NCBI GenBank assembly: GCA_003695205.1
Contig: RFIO01000394.1
Location: 1 to 6,234 of the forward strand
DNA length: 6,234 nucleotides
Reading direction: 5' to 3'
Source of the DNA: Deltaproteobacteria bacterium
GTDB lineage: Bacteria; Desulfobacterota; Desulfuromonadia; Desulfuromonadales; Geothermobacteraceae
A program made the position numbers and the translations under genes. Position 1 is the stretch's first letter. The number at the start of each line of letters is the position of its first letter. Positions 1 to 4,514 of the stretch are shown here, piece by piece. Below the pieces are notes generated by a model. The model did not search any database and was not told the DNA's origin. It saw only the letters and a list, made by a program, of their open reading frames with translations.

Positions 1-18
1 GGCTGTCAAATGCAAAAG

Positions 19-95
<77 letters not shown>

Positions 96-113
96 GCACA
101 GTTAACCAGAAAA

Positions 114-190
114 TGGTCGGGGCGACTGGATTCGAACCAGCGACCCCCTGCTCCCAAGGCAGGTGCGCTACCAGGCTGCGCTACACCCCG
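114..190 (-). tRNA. tRNA-Pro (anticodon TGG)
   Basis: The reverse complement gives a 77-base tRNA with encoded CCA. The acceptor CGGGGTG pairs with CGCCCCG, giving the C1-G72 pair typical of bacterial proline tRNAs, followed by discriminator A and CCA. The T loop is TTCGAAT. The anticodon loop CTTGGGA (plus-strand 152-158) sits on a CCTGC/GCAGG stem, with anticodon TGG at 154-156. It is the promoter-proximal member of the Pro-Arg pair on the minus strand. Short open frames overlapping it are incidental. Confidence 0.98.
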
Positions 191-200
191 ACGGAGGCGG

Positions 201-229
201 TTTTTACCACGCCCCCCTGTCGATTGCAA
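201..229 (-). promoter_or_regulatory. candidate proximal promoter for the tRNA-Pro/tRNA-Arg unit
   Basis: Read on the minus strand, TTGCAA (224-229) and TAAAAA (201-206) are separated by exactly 17 bases. Each matches the sigma-70 consensus at 4 of 6 positions. Transcription would begin within a few bases of the tRNA-Pro 5' end at 190, a common arrangement for tRNA genes. The boxes are imperfect and a second leftward candidate lies further upstream, so this is tentative. Confidence 0.4.
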
Positions 230-294
230 GGCCAAATCAGGACGCCGGCAGCCATCGTTTCCCGGCAAACGAATACCTCGAAAAATCCCGGCAC

Positions 295-334
295 ACCTGT
301 GGACACGCGCCCCCCAAACCTGTGAAGCGCGCCC
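295..334. repeat. imperfect direct repeat in the divergent intergenic region
   Basis: ACCTGTGGACACGCGCCC (295-312) recurs as ACCTGTGAAGCGCGCCC (318-334), with both 7-base ends identical. A related inverted copy, ACAGGTG, lies at 355-361, and GTGACAG occurs at both 335-341 and 359-365. This could be operator-like or a chance duplication. No function can be assigned from sequence. Confidence 0.35.
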
Positions 335-363
335 GTGACAGGCCCGCTTTCGCAACAGGTGAC

Positions 364-392
364 AGTATAGCAGGAATCGGCATCCCCTTTAA
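364..392 (-). promoter_or_regulatory. candidate distal leftward promoter with extended -10
   Basis: On the minus strand the extended -10 TGCTATACT covers 364-372, with -10 box TATACT at 364-369. The box is 5 of 6 to consensus and has the TG of an extended -10. A poor -35, TTAAAG (387-392), stands 17 bases upstream. Transcription would start near 357 and run leftward about 167 bases before tRNA-Pro, giving either a long tRNA precursor leader or a separate short RNA. The same TGCTATA core appears in the cold-shock promoter of this window. Confidence 0.35.
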
Positions 393-421
393 CCCGGACT
401 ATTCGCAAGGGTTCGCCTGCT
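369..421. repeat. nested inverted repeat between the tRNAs and mlaE
   Basis: AGCAGG (369-374) is complementary to CCTGCT (416-421). Inside it AACCC (391-395) is complementary to GGGTT (409-413), enclosing a 13-base loop. The left side has a 16-base unpaired stretch, so the fold is asymmetric. It lacks a T-run on either strand and does not look like an intrinsic terminator. Confidence 0.25.
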
Positions 422-433
422 GGTGTCATGGGA

Positions 434-463
434 TTGCCTTGCAAATGAAATGAATTTGATTAT
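434..463 (+). promoter_or_regulatory. weak candidate promoter for the mla operon
   Basis: TTGCCT (434-439) and GATTAT (458-463) are spaced 18 bases apart, and each matches 4 of 6 consensus positions. The stretch is the most AT-rich part of the gap before mlaE. A start near 470 would leave only a few bases before the ATG at 475, so the mRNA would be almost leaderless. This agrees with the lack of a Shine-Dalgarno sequence there but remains weak. Confidence 0.25.
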
Positions 464-474
464 TCTTGGTAGCC

Positions 475-1263
475 ATGTTTCGAATTCTGGAAAAATTGGG
501 TACCGAAACCCTCTACCTGCTCGAGACCACGGGACGGATGGGGTTGTTCCTCGGCCTTTGCCTCGGCCGGCTGGTGACCCCGCCCTACAAAATCAGGCCG
601 GTCGTCCGCCAGGTTCACTTCATCGGCGCCAGGAGCCTGTTCGTCATCCTGTTCACCGGCGCCTTTACCGGCATGGTCCTGGGCCTGCAGGGCTATTACA
701 CCTTGCGCAAGTTCGGCTCCGAGGGGCTGCTCGGCTCGGCGGTAGCCCTGTCGCTGCTGCGCGAGCTCGGTCCGGTGCTGACAGCGCTGATGGTCATCGG
801 CCGGGCCGGGTCGGCCATCACCGCCGAAATCGGCATCATGCGCAATTCGGAACAGATCGACGCCCTGGAGTGCATGGCTATCGACCCGTTCCGTTACCTG
901 CTGGCACCCAAGTTTCTCGGCGGCCTCATCGCCATTCCACTTTTGACCTTCGTTTTCGACGCCGTCGGCATTCTCGGCGGCTGGGCGGTCGGCGTCGGCC
1001 TGCTCGGTGTCAACCAGGGCGTCTTCTTTCAGTCGATGTACAAGGCCGTCGCCTGGCATGACATCAACATGGGCATCATAAAGGGGGTTGTCTTTGCCCT
1101 GGTGGTCATCTGGATCTGCTCGGTGAAGGGGTTCTACCTGCACCTTGAGCGCAGCGGCGGCTTCGGTGCCGAAGGGGTTAGTCGAACCACGACCTCGGCA
1201 GTCGTACTGGCCTCGGTCTCCATCCTGGTCTGGGACTACCTGATCAGCGCCATGATGATCTGA
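475..1263 (+). CDS. mlaE: MlaE, phospholipid ABC transporter permease
   Basis: This is the inner-membrane permease of the Mla lipid transport complex, which moves phospholipids between the outer and inner membranes with MlaF (ATPase) and MlaD (MCE hexamer). The 262-residue product is close to the usual length of about 260. Recognisable family blocks are GMVLGLQGY (about 67-75), the ALSLLRELGP segment (91-100), GRAGSAITAEIGIMR (109-123) with the following EQIDALECMAIDP (126-138), and GVSRTTTSAVV near the C terminus. Hydrophobic segments lie at about 52-72, 88-110, 148-176, 203-217 and 241-260, fitting a five-helix permease. The ATG at 475 gives an N terminus matching the family. An in-frame TTG at 466 would add three residues, and a stop at 457 blocks anything longer. 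No convincing Shine-Dalgarno precedes either start. It is the first gene of the mlaEFDAC operon, 12 bases before mlaF. Confidence 0.96.
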   Translation: MFRILEKLGTETLYLLETTGRMGLFLGLCLGRLVTPPYKIRPVVRQVHFIGARSLFVILFTGAFTGMVLGLQGYYTLRKFGSEGLLGSAVALSLLRELGPVLTALMVIGRAGSAITAEIGIMRNSEQIDALECMAIDPFRYLLAPKFLGGLIAIPLLTFVFDAVGILGGWAVGVGLLGVNQGVFFQSMYKAVAWHDINMGIIKGVVFALVVIWICSVKGFYLHLERSGGFGAEGVSRTTTSAVVLASVSILVWDYLISAMMI

Positions 1264-1275
1264 CGGGTGAGTTCC

Positions 1276-2046
1276 ATGGCCGGCGAATACGTTATTGAAC
1301 TGGAAAGGGTCGACAAGAGCTTCGGGGACCAGGTCGTTCTCGAAGGGGTCAACCTGAGCATCAAAAGCGGCACAACCCTGGTCATCGTCGGAGCCTCCGG
1401 CCAGGGCAAAAGCGTTTTGCTCAAACACATGCTCGGACTGATGCGCCCCGACCGCGGCGTGGTCAGGGTGCTGGGCTGCGACCTGGCCACATGTTCCAGA
1501 AAGGAACTGAACGAGGTCCGCAGGCAGTTCGGCGTGCTGTTTCAGAATGTCGCGCTGTTCGATTCCATGACGGTGTTCGACAACGTCGCCCTCCCCCTGC
1601 GCGAACGGACCGGCCTGTCGGAGTCGGCCATTCGCACCCAGGTCATGGACAAGCTGAAACTGATGGGGGTGGACAGCGCGGCGCAGAAATTTCCGGCCCA
1701 GATCAGCGGCGGCATGCAGAAACGGGTCGGCCTGGCACGCGCCCTGGTTATCGATCCGCAGATTGTCTTCTTCGACGAGCCGACCACCGGCCTGGACGTG
1801 CACAAAAGCAACGAGATCTACCGGCTATTCTATCGTGCCCAGGCCGAACTCGGCTACACCGCGGTTATCGTCAGCCACGACGTTCCAAAAATCTTCAAGC
1901 TGGCCGACGAAGTCGCGCTGCTGGCCGACCGACAGATTCAGGGCCCACTGAGCCCCGAAGAATTCCAGGTCTCAACCAATCGACACATCAGCAGTTTCGT
2001 GGAATCGACCATGGGCTCGATCTATACCAGTGAGCTCGAGGAGTAA
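1276..2046 (+). CDS. mlaF: MlaF, phospholipid ABC transporter ATP-binding protein
   Basis: This is the cytoplasmic ATPase that powers MlaE. The 256-residue product carries all nucleotide-binding motifs in order: Walker A GASGQGKS at 39-46, Q-loop FQN with Q90, signature ISGGMQKR at 143-150, Walker B IVFFDE at 163-168 followed by PTTGLD, and the switch histidine in VSHD at 201. The domain should be catalytically competent. The C-terminal tail runs to the stop as STMGSIYTSELEE, in the region where family members make MlaF-MlaF and MlaB contacts. I chose the ATG at 1276 because GGTGA lies five bases upstream. An in-frame GTG at 1267 would overlap that ribosome-binding sequence and add only three residues. 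The gene starts 12 bases after mlaE and ends 6 bases before mlaD, so the three are surely co-transcribed. No mlaB (STAS partner) follows. Confidence 0.96.
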   Translation: MAGEYVIELERVDKSFGDQVVLEGVNLSIKSGTTLVIVGASGQGKSVLLKHMLGLMRPDRGVVRVLGCDLATCSRKELNEVRRQFGVLFQNVALFDSMTVFDNVALPLRERTGLSESAIRTQVMDKLKLMGVDSAAQKFPAQISGGMQKRVGLARALVIDPQIVFFDEPTTGLDVHKSNEIYRLFYRAQAELGYTAVIVSHDVPKIFKLADEVALLADRQIQGPLSPEEFQVSTNRHISSFVESTMGSIYTSELEE

Positions 2047-2052
2047 ACCAGG

Positions 2053-2505
2053 ATGAAAAAATTCTCCGTCGAAATGGCCGTCGGCCTGTTCATGGTCTTC
2101 GCCTTCGCCTGCTTCGCCTGGATTTCGGTCAAGCTTGGCGAGGTACACCTGTTCGGGGGAACAAGCTACCATGTCAAGGCCCGCTTCACCTCCATCACCG
2201 GCCTGAAGGTCGGCGCCAATGTCGAGATTGCCGGAGTCCGTATCGGCCGGGTCAGCGCCATCGAGCTCGACCCGGAAGAATATGAGGCAGTGGTCAACAT
2301 GGAGATCGATCAGGGGGTCGAGCTGCAGGATGACGCCATCGCCTCCATTCGCACCGCCGGCATCATCGGCGACCGCTATGTCAGCATCCTGCCCGGCGGC
2401 TCACCCGACCTGATAGAAGATGGTGGCGAAATCACGGAAACCGAACCTGCCATCAACATCGAAGAATTGATCAGCAAGTACATTTTCGAAAAGGATGATC
2501 AATGA
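2053..2505 (+). CDS. mlaD: MlaD, MCE-domain substrate-binding protein
   Basis: This is an inner-membrane-anchored MCE protein. Family members form a hexameric ring on MlaE that passes phospholipid between the transporter and MlaC. The 150-residue product has one N-terminal transmembrane helix (about 7-27, VEMAVGLFMVF onward), then an MCE domain at about 38-117 with ITGLKVGANVEIAGVRIG (48-65) and TAGIIGDRYVSILPGG (101-116). A short tail, EELISKYIFEK (137-147), is probably helical. It is shorter than the 183-residue E. coli protein, mostly at the C terminus. The ribosome-binding GAGGAG at 2038-2043 is built from the last codons of mlaF, nine bases before the ATG. The stop overlaps the mlaA start in an ATGA, which suggests translational coupling. 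Confidence 0.95.
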   Translation: MKKFSVEMAVGLFMVFAFACFAWISVKLGEVHLFGGTSYHVKARFTSITGLKVGANVEIAGVRIGRVSAIELDPEEYEAVVNMEIDQGVELQDDAIASIRTAGIIGDRYVSILPGGSPDLIEDGGEITETEPAINIEELISKYIFEKDDQ

Positions 2506-3278
2506 CCCGCCTGTTTGACTGCCTTCCGGCACTGCTGATACTGGGACTGATCCTGCTTTCCCCGACCGGGCGGGTCTGGGCCGACGGCCAGGTGCCGCCA
2601 ACCCTGATGGGGAGCCAGGACGAGGTTTTCGACGACCCTTTTGACGACCCGTTTGCCGAAGAGGTCACCATCGCTGACCCTCTTGAGCCACTGAACCGGG
2701 GTTTTTTCTGGGTTAATGACAAGCTCTACATCCTTGTCTTCAAACCGGTGGCCCGAGCCCTGCGCATCATTCCCGAACCCGGCCGCCTTGCCGTCGACCG
2801 CTTCTTCACCAACCTGGAGACCCCGGTCCGCCTGGCCAACTGCGTTCTGCAACTGAAGCCCGGCAAGGCAGGAACCGAACTCGGCCGGTTTCTCGTCAAC
2901 TCCACCGTCGGCCTGCTCGGCCTGTTCGATCCGGCGGAGCACTGGTTCGGCTGGAAACGTCATGACGAGGATCTCGGCCAGACATTCGGCCATTACGGCG
3001 TCGGCCAGGGTATCTACCTGGTGCTGCCCATTTTCGGCCCGACCAGTCTGCGCGACGGCGTCGGCCTGCTGGGAGATTCCTTCATAGATCCGATCTCATC
3101 CCCCTGGTATCTCAAGCTGCGTCCGTGGGAACAGATCGCCCTGAAGGCTGCCGACAAGGAAAACACCCTCTCCCTGGACAAGGACACCTACGACAGTATC
3201 CGGACCGAACAGCTCGATCCCTATCTCTTCGTCCGGGATGCCTGGGCCCAGCACCGCCGCCAGAAGGTCGAAGACTGA
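2502..3278 (+). CDS. mlaA: MlaA (VacJ family), outer-membrane phospholipid removal protein
   Basis: MlaA forms a ring in the outer membrane that extracts misplaced phospholipids from the outer leaflet and hands them to MlaC. The 258-residue product has the family blocks DPLEPLNRGFFWVND (59-73), GRFLVNSTVGLLGLFDPA (128-145), EDLGQTFGHYGVGQG (156-170) with LPIFGPTSLRDGVG (175-188), and DPYLFVRDAW (239-248). Residues 1-27 form a Sec signal: MTR, a hydrophobic core about 8-20, then a VWA cleavage site. No cysteine follows the core. The only early cysteine, C7, precedes it, so there is no lipobox, unlike E. coli MlaA. An acidic repeat FDDPFDDPF (43-51) precedes the conserved domain. The start overlaps the mlaD stop by four bases, with AAGGAT at 2491-2496 as ribosome-binding site. 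Placing mlaA inside the transporter operon differs from E. coli, where it is elsewhere. Confidence 0.95.
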   Translation: MTRLFDCLPALLILGLILLSPTGRVWADGQVPPTLMGSQDEVFDDPFDDPFAEEVTIADPLEPLNRGFFWVNDKLYILVFKPVARALRIIPEPGRLAVDRFFTNLETPVRLANCVLQLKPGKAGTELGRFLVNSTVGLLGLFDPAEHWFGWKRHDEDLGQTFGHYGVGQGIYLVLPIFGPTSLRDGVGLLGDSFIDPISSPWYLKLRPWEQIALKAADKENTLSLDKDTYDSIRTEQLDPYLFVRDAWAQHRRQKVED

Positions 3279-3338
3279 CGGCAGCCGTTTGGGGTATACT
3301 GGCCACACCCACGGCATCAATCCGTCAAGGAGGAAACC

Positions 3339-3944
3339 ATGCGTACCTGCATCGCCGTCCTCGCAGCGGCAACATTGTTCCTGGCAGGACTGCTGACCGC
3401 CCAGGCCGAAGCAGCCACGCCCAGGGAGGAAATTTCCGCCACCGTCGACCGCATCCTGACCCTGCTGCGCGACAAGGACATGGACCGGATGGAACGGCGC
3501 CGGACCCTGACCGATACCATCGAGGCCCGATTCGACTTCGACACCATGGCGCGCAGCACCCTGGGCAAATACTGGAAAAAGGCCTCCTCCGAACAGCGGC
3601 AACGTTTCAAGGAGCTGTTTTCCGATCTGCTCGAATCAACCTATCTCGGCCGTATCGAGGCCTACACGGACGAAACGGTCAGCTATGGTGAAGAAAAGGT
3701 CCGCGGCAACAAGGCCCTGGTCGAAACCAGCGTCCACTCCGGCAATACCGACATCCCCATCCACTACAAGCTGGTCCAGAAGCAAAACGGCTGGTATGTC
3801 TATGATGTCGTCATCGAAGGAGTCAGCCTGGTGCGCAATTTTCGCAGCAGCTACGGCACCATCGTCAAAAAGGAGGGCTTCGACCAGCTCTTCGGCCGCA
3901 TGGAGGAAAAGATTGCCGAACTGAAGCGGAAGCAAAACCACTGA
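3339..3944 (+). CDS. mlaC: MlaC, periplasmic phospholipid-binding shuttle (Ttg2D family)
   Basis: MlaC is a soluble periplasmic carrier that shuttles a phospholipid between MlaA and the MlaFED complex. The 201-residue product has a signal peptide (hydrophobic core about 5-20, probable cleavage after AQA at 23 or AEA at 25). Family blocks follow: FDFDTMARSTLGKYWKKAS (65-83), QRQRFKELFSDLLESTY (86-102), and WYVYDVVIEGVSLVRNFRSS (152-171), which is characteristic of the family. Length is near the 211 residues of E. coli MlaC. The ATG has a strong Shine-Dalgarno, AAGGAGG at 3327-3333. The 60-base gap after mlaA is the largest in the operon and contains a TATACT at 3295-3300 but no good -35, so I treat mlaC as part of the operon. 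No intrinsic terminator follows directly. Confidence 0.95.
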   Translation: MRTCIAVLAAATLFLAGLLTAQAEAATPREEISATVDRILTLLRDKDMDRMERRRTLTDTIEARFDFDTMARSTLGKYWKKASSEQRQRFKELFSDLLESTYLGRIEAYTDETVSYGEEKVRGNKALVETSVHSGNTDIPIHYKLVQKQNGWYVYDVVIEGVSLVRNFRSSYGTIVKKEGFDQLFGRMEEKIAELKRKQNH

Positions 3945-3982
3945 GAGGGAGATATTGTGTTCGGCCTTATGAAAAAAAGTTC

Positions 3983-4011
3983 TTGTCGCTCCTTTTGCCC
4001 CGTGCTATAAG
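3983..4011 (+). promoter_or_regulatory. extended -10 promoter for the cold-shock gene
   Basis: TTGTCG (3983-3988; 4 of 6 to consensus) lies 17 bases before TATAAG (4006-4011; 5 of 6). TGC immediately upstream gives the extended -10 TGCTATAAG. This is the best promoter in the window. It starts about 39 bases after the mlaC stop and predicts a transcription start near 4018, leaving a leader of about 150 bases before the cold-shock ATG. A long structured leader is typical of cspA-type genes. Confidence 0.75.
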
Positions 4012-4038
4012 CGAACAAGATATAAAGGCAGGACACGG

Positions 4039-4050
4039 GTTCACGTGAAC
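4039..4050. repeat. perfect 12-base palindrome in the cold-shock leader
   Basis: GTTCACGTGAAC equals its own reverse complement. It lies about 22-33 bases after the predicted transcription start. As DNA it could bind a dimeric regulator. As RNA it can form only a 4-pair stem with an ACGT loop. No binding protein can be named. Confidence 0.4.
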
Positions 4051-4077
4051 AAAAACCAGCTGAAAAACTGATCCACC

Positions 4078-4115
4078 GGCCGCACGCTGTCTCCCAGTGT
4101 GCGGCCTTTCTTGTT
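4078..4115 (+). terminator. terminator-like hairpin upstream of the cold-shock ORF
   Basis: GGCCGCACGCTG (4078-4089) pairs with CAGTGTGCGGCC (4095-4106): 12 pairs with one G-U and a TCTCC loop. TTTCTTGTT (4107-4115) follows, giving a GC-rich stem and an interrupted T-run as in intrinsic terminators. It lies after the cold-shock promoter and 53 bases before its ATG. It may attenuate cold-shock transcription, end a short independent RNA, or stop read-through from mlaC, which has no other visible terminator. The imperfect T-run suggests partial termination. Confidence 0.6.
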
Positions 4116-4140
4116 CAAAGGGGACTCTCCCCGCACAACC

Positions 4141-4154
4141 TGTCCTTCGGGACA
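4141..4154 (+). other. UUCG-capped hairpin beside the cold-shock ribosome-binding site
   Basis: TGTCC (4141-4145) pairs with GGACA (4150-4154) around a TTCG loop. This is the C(UUCG)G arrangement known for unusual stability. The Shine-Dalgarno AAGGAG begins at the next base, so it stays outside the stem. The hairpin may hold the site open or set the spacing of upstream structure. Confidence 0.5.
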
Positions 4155-4168
4155 AAGGAGCAGAGACA

Positions 4169-4369
4169 ATGGCAGAAGGTGTAGTGAAATGGTTCAATGA
4201 CGCGAAAGGCTTTGGTTTCATCGCCCAGGAGGAAGGACCGGACGTATTCGTCCACTTCTCTTCGATCCAGATGGACGGCTTCAAGTCCCTGGCGGAAGGA
4301 GATCGTGTCCAGTTCGATATTACCGAAGGTCAGAAAGGTCCCCAGGCGGCCAATGTCGTCAAGGTCTGA
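4169..4369 (+). CDS. CspA-family cold-shock protein
   Basis: This is a small single-domain cold-shock protein that binds single-stranded RNA and DNA and acts as an RNA chaperone. Some family members also act as transcription antiterminators. The 66-residue length is typical. RNP1 is KGFGFI (13-18) and RNP2 is VFVHF (26-30), with the conserved GVVKWFN start (4-10) and the GPQAANV end (57-63). Nucleic-acid-facing aromatics W8, F15, F17, F27, H29 and F30 are all present. The ATG at 4169 has AAGGAG at 4155-4160, eight bases upstream. The frame stays open upstream to about 4097, but that part belongs to the leader and is not coding. The gene has its own promoter and terminator. Which paralogue it is cannot be told from sequence alone, so no specific symbol is given. 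Confidence 0.97.
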   Translation: MAEGVVKWFNDAKGFGFIAQEEGPDVFVHFSSIQMDGFKSLAEGDRVQFDITEGQKGPQAANVVKV

Positions 4370-4402
4370 CTGACTGTTCGATCACACGTTTGAAAGCTCA
4401 AG

Positions 4403-4432
4403 GCCCCGCGGGTTGTTCGCGGGGCTTTTTTT
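4403..4432 (+). terminator. intrinsic terminator of the cold-shock gene
   Basis: GCCCCGCG (4403-4410) pairs perfectly with CGCGGGGC (4418-4425) around the loop GGTTGTT, followed by seven Ts (4426-4432). It lies 33 bases after the cold-shock stop and separates that unit from the peptidase gene. Confidence 0.92.
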
Positions 4433-4442
4433 GCCTGCGGCC

Positions 4443-4470
4443 CTGACAAGCTCCGCCGTTCGGCTAGACT
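4443..4470 (+). promoter_or_regulatory. candidate promoter for the M16C peptidase gene
   Basis: CTGACA (4443-4448; 5 of 6 to consensus) and TAGACT (4465-4470; 4 of 6) are 16 bases apart. They start just ten bases after the terminator T-run. Transcription would begin near 4477, about 38 bases before the ATG at 4515. The position right after a terminator and before a new gene supports the call. Confidence 0.5.
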
Positions 4471-4514
4471 GGAACAAAAAGTAACAGACAACCGCTGCCA
4501 TATCGGAGACCGGC

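Larger units (their letters stand above)
4018..4168 (+). promoter_or_regulatory. long structured 5' leader of the cold-shock gene
   Basis: The left end is inferred from the promoter. In order the leader holds a perfect palindrome GTTCACGTGAAC (4039-4050), an A-rich stretch around 4051-4068, a 12-pair hairpin with T-rich tail (4078-4115), a GGGGA/TCCCC hairpin with a 3-base loop (4120-4132), and a TGTCC/GGACA hairpin with a UUCG loop (4141-4154). The last abuts the Shine-Dalgarno AAGGAG at 4155-4160. I recognise no known riboswitch class. Known csp leaders act as temperature-responsive elements, so a role in cold control is plausible but inferred. Confidence 0.5.

Noticed and set aside
421..442. 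A possible sigma-54 promoter (TGG...TTGC) before mlaE.
   Set aside because: The GG and GC elements are 12 bases apart rather than the required 10, and other registers also fail.
460..1803. A 447-codon open frame on the minus strand.
   Set aside because: It lies antisense to mlaE and mlaF, both of which have full family motifs. Its translation is histidine/aspartate/glutamine-rich with no recognisable domain, typical of the shadow of a GC-rich coding strand.
3295..3300. TATACT between mlaA and mlaC as an internal promoter.
   Set aside because: No acceptable -35 lies 15-19 bases upstream and there is no extended TG. The 60-base gap could hold a promoter, but evidence is too thin to annotate it.
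3957..4010. A 17-codon GTG-initiated frame after mlaC with AGGGAG upstream.
   Set aside because: It is very short, its stop lies in the cold-shock -10 box, and its translation has no recognisable feature. A leader peptide cannot be excluded but is unsupported.
4018..4168. A known riboswitch (such as GEMM-type cyclic dinucleotide sensors common in Geobacter relatives) in the cold-shock leader.
   Set aside because: The conserved GEMM core and tetraloop-receptor features are not present, and no other class is recognisable by eye.
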